Shown piece after piece: positions 1 through 5,901 of a stretch of 16,086 nucleotides of DNA (positions within the stretch are counted from its first letter, which is position 1; each line of letters opens with the position of its first letter). Origin of the DNA: Treponema sp. (GTDB lineage: Bacteria > Spirochaetota > Spirochaetia > Treponematales > Breznakiellaceae); assembly GCA_031274565.1 (NCBI GenBank), contig JAISPY010000041.1, positions 1 to 16,086 of the forward strand, written 5' to 3'. Both the position numbers and the translations under genes were made by a program. The notes beneath the pieces were generated by a model. It worked only from the letters and a program-made list of their open reading frames with translations, was not told the DNA's origin and ran no database searches.

Positions 1-56
1 ACCAGTAGGGCACAGAGGATTCGTGGTATGGCCAACTTGAAATACCTTACATTCAT
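1..56 (-). CDS. 5' end of a minus-strand gene (partial)
   Basis: An ATG on the minus strand at 56-54 is preceded by a strong Shine-Dalgarno sequence, AGGAGGT, at 67-61 with 4 bases between them. The 18 complete codons visible read MNVRYFKLAIPRILCALL, then the window ends. The stretch is hydrophobic after a short basic start, so it could be a signal peptide or membrane anchor. A promoter-like pair lies upstream on the same strand (146-118). The product cannot be named from so few residues. Confidence 0.6.
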   Translation of the reverse strand, partial: MNVRYFKLAIPRILCALL

Positions 57-87
57 AAGAACCTCCTAAAAGATAGAAAATAGTATT

Positions 88-109
88 ATAGTTATATAAA
101 TATAACTAT
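88..109. repeat. AT-rich 9-bp inverted repeat in the leader or operator region
   Basis: ATAGTTATA (88-96) and TATAACTAT (101-109) are perfect inverted arms with a 4-base spacer. The repeat lies between the minus-strand promoter and its Shine-Dalgarno sequence. It could be a repressor operator or a weak hairpin in the leader. Position is the only support for a regulatory role. Confidence 0.4.
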
Positions 110-117
110 GTATGGAT

Positions 118-146
118 AAGATAACATATTTATCTATTGGTGTCAA
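118..146 (-). promoter_or_regulatory. sigma70-like promoter for the minus-strand gene at the left edge
   Basis: On the minus strand, TTGACA (146-141) and TATCTT (123-118) are separated by exactly 17 bases. The -35 is a perfect consensus and the -10 has four of six consensus bases. It points at the ATG at 56 and would give an untranslated leader of about 55 bases. Confidence 0.55.
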
Positions 147-319
147 CCGCCCCGGGAATATTTTTTTCAAGAGGCCCCTAGCCATGTCCCCTCTCCGAAA
201 CGACATACCGAGAACCAGTACCGCAGAAAAATGGATATGCGGAATGATAGTACTGAAACGGCCGGTATTGAAATCGGTGGTATGCCGCCTTGTGGCCCTG
301 ATGCGTCTATCTTGGTTCA

Positions 320-349
320 TTGACGGAGGGCCGCTTAGTATGGTATTAT
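320..349 (+). promoter_or_regulatory. probable yebC promoter
   Basis: TTGACG (320-325) and TATTAT (344-349) are 18 bases apart and point toward yebC at 402. A second TATTATAG follows 17 bases later at 361, and a perfect 10-bp palindrome, ATAGCGCTAT, lies at 365-374 between this site and the Shine-Dalgarno sequence. The palindrome could be an operator. The stretch from 147 to 319, between the two divergent promoters, shows nothing I can support as a gene. Confidence 0.5.
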
Positions 350-401
350 AGAACGTATGCTATTATAGCGCTATCATTCGTTTGTTTTTTAAGGAGTTAT
401 C

Positions 402-1142
402 ATGTCGGGCCACAGCAAATGGGCGACGATTAAACACAAGAAGGGCGCCGCGGATGCAAAACGCGGCCAGATGTTCACCAAACTGATCAAGGAAATATCC
501 ATTGCCGCGCGTATGGGAGGAGGGGATATCGAGGGAAATCCCCGACTGCGAACCGCGGTTTTGAAGGCCCGGGGTGCGAACATGCCCAAGGATAATATCG
601 ATAGGGCCATCAAAAAGGGAACCGGAGAGCTTGAAGGGGTCAATTACGAGGAACTGGTCTACGAAGCCTATGCCCCGGGAGGGGTGGCGATCTTCATAGA
701 GGTATTGACGGATAATAAAAACCGGGCCGCCGCGGATATACGGAATATTCTGACCCGCGCTGGAGGCCAGCTTGCCACTGCAGGTTCGGTTTCCCGGCTC
801 TTCAAGCGCCAAGGAATCATCACCCTGGACGGCGAGCAGTACACCGAAGACCAGATCATGGAAGTGGCCATCGAGGGTGGCGCCGAAGATGTGAGCCTTG
901 CCGAGGGAATTATTGAAGTTACCACCGCGCCGGAAGATTTTGAACCGGTATTAAACAGCCTGGAAAATAAACGCTTTGAAACCCTCAGCGCGGAAATCAG
1001 TATGGTTCCCGAAGTCGCGGTAACCCTGGATACCGACGCCACCGCCAAAGCGGTACGGCTGATTGAGCGTCTCGAAGAAAACGACGACGTGCAGAACGTC
1101 TATTCGAACATCGATATCCCCGAAGGATTTGAGGCTGAATAG
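402..1142 (+). CDS. yebC: YebC/PmpR family protein
   Basis: The 246-residue product opens with MSGHSKWATIKHKKGAADAK, the hallmark start of the YebC/PmpR family (TACO1 in mitochondria). The middle keeps family features such as ARGANMPKDNIDRAIKKG, VLTDNKNRAAADIRN and GSVSRLFKRQG, and length is normal for the family. Members are cytoplasmic and have been described as DNA-binding transcriptional regulators; bacterial and mitochondrial members are also linked to translation of difficult (proline-rich) sequences. The start is fixed by an AAGGAG Shine-Dalgarno sequence at 391-396. The gene runs directly into ruvC. yebC-ruvC adjacency is common in bacteria, so the pair is probably one transcript. Confidence 0.96.
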   Translation: MSGHSKWATIKHKKGAADAKRGQMFTKLIKEISIAARMGGGDIEGNPRLRTAVLKARGANMPKDNIDRAIKKGTGELEGVNYEELVYEAYAPGGVAIFIEVLTDNKNRAAADIRNILTRAGGQLATAGSVSRLFKRQGIITLDGEQYTEDQIMEVAIEGGAEDVSLAEGIIEVTTAPEDFEPVLNSLENKRFETLSAEISMVPEVAVTLDTDATAKAVRLIERLEENDDVQNVYSNIDIPEGFEAE

Positions 1143-1665
1143 GGGGGATCCCCTATCCGGTATTGTCCCGCGGATCCCCAGCGCGGGGATCCGACGTATT
1201 ATCGGGGTTGATCCGGGGTTGGCCGCTTCCGGTTGGGGGCTGGTTGAATTCGATACCCAGCGGATTCGGTACATTGCCCACGGGTGTATTGAAACTGCGG
1301 CGGATTGGCCCCGGGGGGAACGGCTTTTTTGGATATATACCCGCTTTCGTGAGGTACTGGAGACGTATAAACCCACGGAATCCGCTCTGGAAACCCTCTA
1401 TTTCGCCCGGAATGTAACGAGCGCCATCCCGGTGGCAGAAGCCCGGGGGGTACTTTGCATGGCCCTGGCAGAACAGGGGCTTCCCATACAGGAGTGCAGC
1501 CCTAAGGGGATAAAGCAAGCCGTGATAGGCCGGGGTGTAGCGGACAAGACCCAGGTCCAGGACATGGTGCGGATCATCCTGGGGCTTGATGCCATCCCCA
1601 AACCAAACCATGCGGCGGATGCCTTAGCAGCGGCGGTATGGTGCGCTCATAGGGTCCTGCTCTGA
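1129..1665 (+). CDS. ruvC: Holliday-junction resolvase RuvC
   Basis: RuvC is the endonuclease that cuts Holliday junctions together with the RuvAB motor. Counting from the TTG at 1129, the acidic site is visible: D28 in GVDPGLAASGWG, E88 in ALETLYF, and H161 and D164 in NHAADALAAAV. His at the third position is normal for one RuvC branch, as in the Thermus enzyme. The start is unclear. The conserved core begins at IRRIIGVDPG (1189), but that codon is ATC. The only standard in-frame starts nearby are TTG at 1129 and TTG at 1063, both inside yebC, and neither has a well-placed Shine-Dalgarno sequence. TTG 1129 gives 178 residues, close to family length. The 3' end overlaps the convergent ogt stop by 19 bases. 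Confidence 0.9.
   Translation: MRLNRGDPLSGIVPRIPSAGIRRIIGVDPGLAASGWGLVEFDTQRIRYIAHGCIETAADWPRGERLFWIYTRFREVLETYKPTESALETLYFARNVTSAIPVAEARGVLCMALAEQGLPIQECSPKGIKQAVIGRGVADKTQVQDMVRIILGLDAIPKPNHAADALAAAVWCAHRVLL
1171..1193. repeat. 9-bp GC-rich hairpin at the yebC-ruvC junction
   Basis: CGGATCCCC (1171-1179) and GGGGATCCG (1185-1193) are perfect inverted arms around the 5-base loop AGCGC. A further GGGGATCCCC palindrome lies at 1144-1153, right after the yebC stop. Three GGATCC words therefore fall within about 50 bases. The right arm covers the codon (ATC, 1189) where ruvC translation would be expected to begin by homology. The hairpin could control ruvC translation, or be a repeat that inserted into the junction. 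Confidence 0.55.
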
Positions 1666-2138
1666 TTCCCTTCCAGTTCCAAAAGTGCCCGTTTTCTTTC
1701 GATGCCTCCGGCATACCCGACAAGCTGGTCAGCGGCTCCTACCACCCGGTGACAGGGTATCAAGAGGGATATCTGGTTATGCCCCACAGCGCCCCCCACA
1801 GCCCGGGCTGCCCTAGGAGAGGAAACCTGTTTGGCAATGGAACCGTAGGTGCAGGTGGCGCCGTAGGGAATTTCTCGGAGGATCTTCCACACCCTTTGAC
1901 GAAACCGGGAACCCGGCGGGGCTAGGGTTATATCCGGTGGGGGATTCTGCCCGGTAAAATATCCCGCCAGCCAGCGCCGGAGGAGCCCGAACACCGGATA
2001 ATCCGGTTTATCAATCCACGTATCCGTATGGAGGGGATAATAGGTTTGCCCCTGGAACCAGAGCCCGGTCAAAGCCTCCGCTTCAGCGGCTGCTTGCATA
2101 GGCCCGAGGGGGGTTTCTATGGTACAGGTATACGGCAT
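1647..2138 (-). CDS. ogt: methylated-DNA--protein-cysteine methyltransferase
   Basis: This suicide repair protein transfers the alkyl group from O6-alkylguanine (and O4-alkylthymine) in DNA to its own cysteine. The 163-residue product has the defining PCHRVVG motif with acceptor Cys129, preceded by the helix-turn-helix part (IPYGATCTYGSIAKQ, about 90-104) and followed by the GYAGG loop (141-145). The N-terminal domain is the short, poorly conserved Ogt type. The frame stays open upstream to 2465, but the family start fits the ATG at 2138-2136 (MPYTCTIETPLG); the upstream part only reads through the hairpin element at 2188-2319. No clear Shine-Dalgarno sequence is seen. A TATACT -10 lies just 7 bases before the ATG, so the mRNA may be leaderless. 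Confidence 0.93.
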   Translation of the reverse strand: MPYTCTIETPLGPMQAAAEAEALTGLWFQGQTYYPLHTDTWIDKPDYPVFGLLRRWLAGYFTGQNPPPDITLAPPGSRFRQRVWKILREIPYGATCTYGSIAKQVSSPRAARAVGGAVGHNQISLLIPCHRVVGAADQLVGYAGGIERKRALLELEGNQSRTL

Positions 2139-2145
2139 AGGAAAC

Positions 2146-2174
2146 AGTATAGCATACCTGCAGGCGCCAGTCTC
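2146..2174 (-). promoter_or_regulatory. possible ogt promoter (leaderless)
   Basis: TATACT on the minus strand at 2151-2146 is a good -10. A weak -35, GAGACT, lies 17 bases upstream at 2174-2169. The predicted transcription start falls at or very near the ogt ATG, consistent with the lack of a Shine-Dalgarno sequence. The weak -35 keeps confidence low. Confidence 0.3.
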
Positions 2175-2187
2175 CCCGGGTACTGAG

Positions 2188-2319
2188 GGAAGCACTGATT
2201 TATTCAATCGAGAATAAATCAGTGCTTCCTTTAATGTGGTTTTTCGCAGTTTTCCGCAGGAAAACGAGAAAAACCATAGGGCAACGCTGATTAGCATCAA
2301 GTTAATCAGCGTTGCCCTA
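2188..2319. mobile_element. putative miniature element made of three consecutive hairpins
   Basis: Hairpin A is a perfect 18-bp repeat: GGAAGCACTGATTTATTC (2188-2205), a 6-base loop, and its complement at 2212-2229. Hairpin B (2237-2255 with 2259-2276) pairs TGGTTTTTC with GAAAAACCA and GTTTTCC with GGAAAAC around a small internal mismatch. Hairpin C is a perfect 17-bp repeat: TAGGGCAACGCTGATTA (2277-2293), a 9-base loop, and its complement at 2303-2319. B and C abut without a gap. The outer ends resemble each other as imperfect terminal inverted repeats (GGAAGCACTGATT against GGGCAACGCTGATT). No gene is encoded. The element lies between the divergent ogt and TPR promoters. MITE-like or REP-like origin is inference; I see no clear target-site duplication. 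Confidence 0.6.
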
Positions 2320-2362
2320 GGATAAACCCAGCGCGCCATTGCAGGGGACGGCTTTCCCGCCG

Positions 2363-2392
2363 TTGACTTTTTATTCGTATTTGTAGTATACC
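2363..2392 (+). promoter_or_regulatory. promoter of the TPR-mre-rodA operon
   Basis: TTGACT (2363-2368) and TATACC (2387-2392) are separated by 18 bases, just upstream of the TPR gene. The predicted start near 2399 would make the first ATG (2403) almost leaderless and favours the ATG at 2436 or 2460. No other strong promoter is evident before rodA, so this may drive the whole run. Confidence 0.5.
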
Positions 2393-2459
2393 TTATAAAA
2401 ATATGGTTGATAGACATTCCCGGTCTGCCTATGGCATGTATCTGCACCGGAAACAGACC

Positions 2460-3374
2460 ATGCATACCGTTTTAGTGGTGGTGGCGGTACTACTGATCAT
2501 TGGACTGGTAGGAGTATTTTTGATACCCTGGGGTACAGGGGATAAAAAGGTAGGGAACGAAAAAAACGACTTGGTGCAGTTGTGGGAAGCCGGTTCCTAT
2601 GATGAAGCCTTCAGGGTAAGCAGGGAACTGCTGCAGGATAGACCTCTGGATCCCCTGCTCTTAACACTCCACGGGTTTTCAGCGTATCAGCTTGCCATCG
2701 CCCAGATCAATAATTTTGATACGCTGACGTATATTGATGCCTGTATATGGTCCTTGCGGAAAGCCCTCTTATCCAAAGAAGGTGTCCTGGATGGCCGTAT
2801 TCAGTACGTACTCGGGAAGGCTTATTATTATAAAGGTTTTGGTTTTGCGGATTTAGCGGTTAAATTTCTGGAGGAGGCCAGACGCTCATCCTATCAGGCT
2901 CAGGATATCCCTGAGTATTTAGGGCTTTCTTATGCGGCCTTGCGGGATTACCGGAATAGTGTAGCCTCCTTTACCTTGGCCTTGGATCCGCAGGATGAGG
3001 TGCAATCTGAAGGGGTGGCCTATCCTTCAGACCTGCTGCTCCTCTCCATTGCCCAATCCTATCTGGCGCTGGAAGAGCGGGATACGGCATACGCCTATCT
3101 GCAGCGCTGTGTGGATATATCCAAGGATTCGCGGACCCTGGTGGTGGCCCGGCTGCTCTTAGGCTCCATCTTGGATAAGCGGGGGGATCGCAAGGGAGCG
3201 GAAGCCCAATATATGGCTATCCTCAGCGAAGGCGGTGAAAATGCGGAGGCCCATTATCAATTAGGGGAACTGTATGCCGAATCAGGAGACCCGATTCGGG
3301 CCCGGGCGGAATGGCGGAAAGCATACAGTATCGATCCAACCCACAAGCCGACCAGAGCACGGCTCAATGTGTAG
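2460..3374 (+). CDS. membrane-anchored TPR protein
   Basis: The protein begins with one strongly hydrophobic segment (HTVLVVVAVLLIIGLVGVFL), then a soluble region of helix pairs typical of tetratricopeptide repeats. The clearest repeats are in the last third, around LLSIAQSYLALEERDTAYAYL, VARLLLGSILDKRGDRKGAE and EAHYQLGELYAESGDPIRAR. A signal-anchored protein with its TPR domain outside the inner membrane is likely. TPR domains bind other proteins, and the position directly before mreB suggests a role with the Rod complex, but no specific function can be assigned. In-frame ATGs lie at 2403, 2436 and 2460. I chose 2460 because it has a weak GGAAA six bases upstream and puts the membrane segment at the N-terminus; the longest form has 323 residues. 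Confidence 0.85.
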   Translation: MHTVLVVVAVLLIIGLVGVFLIPWGTGDKKVGNEKNDLVQLWEAGSYDEAFRVSRELLQDRPLDPLLLTLHGFSAYQLAIAQINNFDTLTYIDACIWSLRKALLSKEGVLDGRIQYVLGKAYYYKGFGFADLAVKFLEEARRSSYQAQDIPEYLGLSYAALRDYRNSVASFTLALDPQDEVQSEGVAYPSDLLLLSIAQSYLALEERDTAYAYLQRCVDISKDSRTLVVARLLLGSILDKRGDRKGAEAQYMAILSEGGENAEAHYQLGELYAESGDPIRARAEWRKAYSIDPTHKPTRARLNV

Positions 3375-3443
3375 ATGACGACGGATAAAGAACGATGAAT
3401 AGTGCAAAAAAAGGTGGAGAGAAAGGGAGGGAAATGAGAAACT

Positions 3444-4472
3444 ATGTTTGGGAATAATTCTTCAGATATCGGCATTGATTTAGGGACCTGTAATACCCTT
3501 GTCTATATACACGGAAAGGGCATCGTGCTCAATGAACCTTCGGTGGTGGCGGTTGAACGAGGTACCAAGCGGGTGGTGGCAGTGGGAACCGACGCGAAAC
3601 GGATGCTCTGGAAGACCCCGGGGAATATCATAGCCATCAGGCCCATGCGGGACGGGGTGATTGCGGACCTGGAATCCACCGAAAAGATGATCCGGTTTTT
3701 CATCTCCAAGGTGCTTCCCCGGTACCGGTTTGTCAAACCCCGGATGGTCATCGGCATTCCTTCCTGTATCACCGAGGTGGAACGCCGGGCAGTGGAGGAA
3801 TGCGCCTATAAATCAGGGGCCCGGGAGGTGATGGTCATCGAGGAAAGCCTGGCTGCGGCCATTGGCGCGGATATTTCCATCTTTGAACCCATGGGGCACA
3901 TGATATGCGATATTGGGGGGGGGACCACGGAGATTTCGGTTATTTCCCTGGGAGGCATGGTGGTTACCAACGCCATACGCCTGGGGGGAGATGAATTTGA
4001 TGAGGCCATCATCAAGCAGGTCCGCAGCGTCCATAACCTTATCATCGGGGAACAGACCGCGGAGCGGCTTAAGATCGAAATCGGTAACGCTGCGCCGGAC
4101 AAGACCATTGAAAAAGTGGAAATCAAGGGTACCGATGCCATTACCGGCCTTCCCCGGCGGCTGGAGATCGATTCGGTGGAGGTCCGGGAGGCCCTCAAGG
4201 ACCCCATCACCCAAATCATTGATGAGATTAAGGCCACCTTGGGAAAGACCCCTCCTGAATTAGCCGCGGATATTGTGGAGCGGGGCATTGTGATGACCGG
4301 CGGGGGTTCTCTGCTCAAGGGCTTGCCTAAGCTCGTTTCCAAGGAGACCGGGGTGCCGGTTATTGTGGCGGAGAATCCCTTGAACTGCGTTGCCCTGGGA
4401 GCGGGAAAGTATTTTGAATTTGCGAAGAATTTCGATAACAGCCGTCAGATTTACGATAGTTTAAACAACTAG
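3444..4472 (+). CDS. mreB: rod-shape-determining protein MreB
   Basis: MreB is the bacterial actin homologue that forms short membrane-bound filaments and positions wall synthesis along the cell body. The 342-residue product shows the actin-fold ATP site in order: phosphate-1 DLGTCNTLVY (12-21), the MVIGIPSCITEVERRAV strand-helix (101-117), phosphate-2 CDIGGGTTEISVI (155-167) and the adenosine motif MTGGGSLLKGLP (284-295). Length is typical. The only purine-rich stretch upstream, GGGAGG at 3425-3430, is 13 bases from this ATG, unusually far. A 20-codon ORF (3395-3457) overlaps the start in another frame, so initiation could be coupled. mreC follows four bases after the stop. Confidence 0.98.
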   Translation: MFGNNSSDIGIDLGTCNTLVYIHGKGIVLNEPSVVAVERGTKRVVAVGTDAKRMLWKTPGNIIAIRPMRDGVIADLESTEKMIRFFISKVLPRYRFVKPRMVIGIPSCITEVERRAVEECAYKSGAREVMVIEESLAAAIGADISIFEPMGHMICDIGGGTTEISVISLGGMVVTNAIRLGGDEFDEAIIKQVRSVHNLIIGEQTAERLKIEIGNAAPDKTIEKVEIKGTDAITGLPRRLEIDSVEVREALKDPITQIIDEIKATLGKTPPELAADIVERGIVMTGGGSLLKGLPKLVSKETGVPVIVAENPLNCVALGAGKYFEFAKNFDNSRQIYDSLNN

Positions 4473-4475
4473 GAT

Positions 4476-5402
4476 ATGGGGATGGAGGAGGGTAAAAAGC
4501 AAAAGGGCCGGTTCATCGCCGAAGTGTATGTGTTCGTGGCCCTTACCCTGCTTTCTTTTTTGTTACTGTACTTTTCAGACAGCGGATTTATCGTTGATTT
4601 TAAGGATGTGGGCCTGTCCTTCTTTTCCGGTGTCCGTATTGGTATCTATGAACTTACCTCGTTCGTATCCCGGACGGTCCTCTCGGTCCGGGAATTGGCG
4701 ACCCTCAGACAGGAATATGCGGAATTAATCAGCCGGATGAACCGATATGAGCAGCTTGAACGGAGCGCCGCGGAGATCCGGCAGGAAAACCGGCGTTTGC
4801 GGGAACAGTTGGGGTTTTCCGAGTCCTTGGGGTATAAGCATGTGCCTGCGGAGATCATCGGCCGGGACCCGGATAACCTCTTCTCGGCCTTTGTTATCAA
4901 TAAGGGAAAACAAGCCGGGGTGCTTAAGGATATGCCGGTTATCGCCTATCAAAACGGTGTCCAGGGTTTGGTGGGACAGGTGCTGCAGGCAGGACAGTTT
5001 GAAAGTCTGGTGATGCCCCTCTATGACACGAGTTCTTTTGTGGCCGCCCGGTTTGCGGAACTACGGTACGAGGGCATTGTGGAAGGCCAGGGCAGCCCGG
5101 AATTCCCCCTGCTCATGCGGTTTATCCAGAAACGGGCACGGAATGAGATCAATCAGGGGGATATTATCATCACCAGCGGTATGGGCCTCAGTAGCGGCCG
5201 AGGCGGGGTGTACCCGCCGGGGATTACCCTAGGCCGGGTGAGTACGGTACGCTACGAGGAGTATGAAATTTCCATGGAGGTAGCGGTGGAAACGGCCATT
5301 GATTTTTCCAGGCTTGAATATGTGTTCGTCATTGACGCCGCTCCCCAGGAAGATCCCGCGTCTGGGGAAACCAGCCCCGCCGGGGAGGAAGGGAATGGCT
5401 AA
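4476..5402 (+). CDS. mreC: rod-shape-determining protein MreC
   Basis: MreC links cytoplasmic MreB to the periplasmic wall enzymes and activates PBP2. The 308-residue product has a short basic cytoplasmic tail, one membrane segment (about 15-34), a coiled-coil region rich in Glu/Arg/Leu (about 70-113) and the beta-rich MreC core from about 120 (VPAEIIGRDPDNLFSAFVI, VGQVLQAG, ITSGMGLSSGRGGVYPPG). The C-terminal 20 residues are acidic, Gly/Pro/Ser-rich and probably unstructured. Two ATGs compete: 4476, and 4482, which is better spaced from AGGA at 4472-4475. The 3' end overlaps mreD by 8 bases, as expected for translational coupling. Confidence 0.95.
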   Translation: MGMEEGKKQKGRFIAEVYVFVALTLLSFLLLYFSDSGFIVDFKDVGLSFFSGVRIGIYELTSFVSRTVLSVRELATLRQEYAELISRMNRYEQLERSAAEIRQENRRLREQLGFSESLGYKHVPAEIIGRDPDNLFSAFVINKGKQAGVLKDMPVIAYQNGVQGLVGQVLQAGQFESLVMPLYDTSSFVAARFAELRYEGIVEGQGSPEFPLLMRFIQKRARNEINQGDIIITSGMGLSSGRGGVYPPGITLGRVSTVRYEEYEISMEVAVETAIDFSRLEYVFVIDAAPQEDPASGETSPAGEEGNG

Positions 5403-5901
5403 GAATGTTATCGGAGCCGCGCTGTTTGCCCTGGCAGCGGCCATGCTGCAATCGACCCTCCTCGCCCGGCTTGCGGTGTACCGGGCGGTTCCGGACCTGG
5501 CGCTGGGCATCGTGGTCTTCATGGCCTATACCCACGGTACCATGACCGGTCAACTGACCGGTTTTGTTTCCGGCCTGCTCTTGGATTTTCTCTCGGCGGC
5601 TCCCCTGGGGCTTAACGCCCTGATCCGAACCGTGATCGGGGCCCTCGCCGGCCTCATCAAGGGCAGCTTTTTCCTGGATCCCTTGTTTTTTCCTGTCGTC
5701 TTATGCGCCGCCGCAACCTTGAGCAAAGCGATGCTCCTGGCGGGGCTGCACCTGCTGTTTACCCAAGGGGTGCCGGTCTACAACCTCAAAGATCCCACCC
5801 TCTGGATTGAACTCCTGTTCAACAGCGTTTCTGGGCCGCTGGTATTCGCCTTTCTTAGACGCTTCAAAACCCTGCTCATCGAACGGAGGAAGGCCCTATG
5901 A
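5395..5901 (+). CDS. mreD: rod-shape-determining protein MreD
   Basis: This is a small, very hydrophobic integral membrane protein of 168 residues, lying between mreC and the PBP2 gene as in most rod-shaped bacteria. The N-terminal helix (VIGAALFALAAAMLQSTLL) and the segment DLALGIVVFMAYTHGTMTGQ with GFVSGLLLDFLSAAPLGLNAL fit the MreD family, which has about five or six membrane helices. MreD is a partner of MreC in the Rod complex. The frame is open from 5299, but the ATG at 5395 has a strong Shine-Dalgarno run (GGAGGAAGGGA, 5384-5394) and starts inside the last codons of mreC. Its stop overlaps the PBP2 start as ATGA. Confidence 0.93.
   Translation: MAKNVIGAALFALAAAMLQSTLLARLAVYRAVPDLALGIVVFMAYTHGTMTGQLTGFVSGLLLDFLSAAPLGLNALIRTVIGALAGLIKGSFFLDPLFFPVVLCAAATLSKAMLLAGLHLLFTQGVPVYNLKDPTLWIELLFNSVSGPLVFAFLRRFKTLLIERRKAL

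Noticed and set aside
66..351. Opposing 79- and 84-codon open frames between the two left-hand promoters
   Set aside because: They overlap each other, carry promoter-like sites inside them, lack Shine-Dalgarno sequences and do not look like any protein family.
2139..2465. N-terminal extension of Ogt by 109 residues from an upstream ATG
   Set aside because: The extra frame is the translation of the hairpin element and promoter region; the family fold begins at MPYTCTIETPLG.
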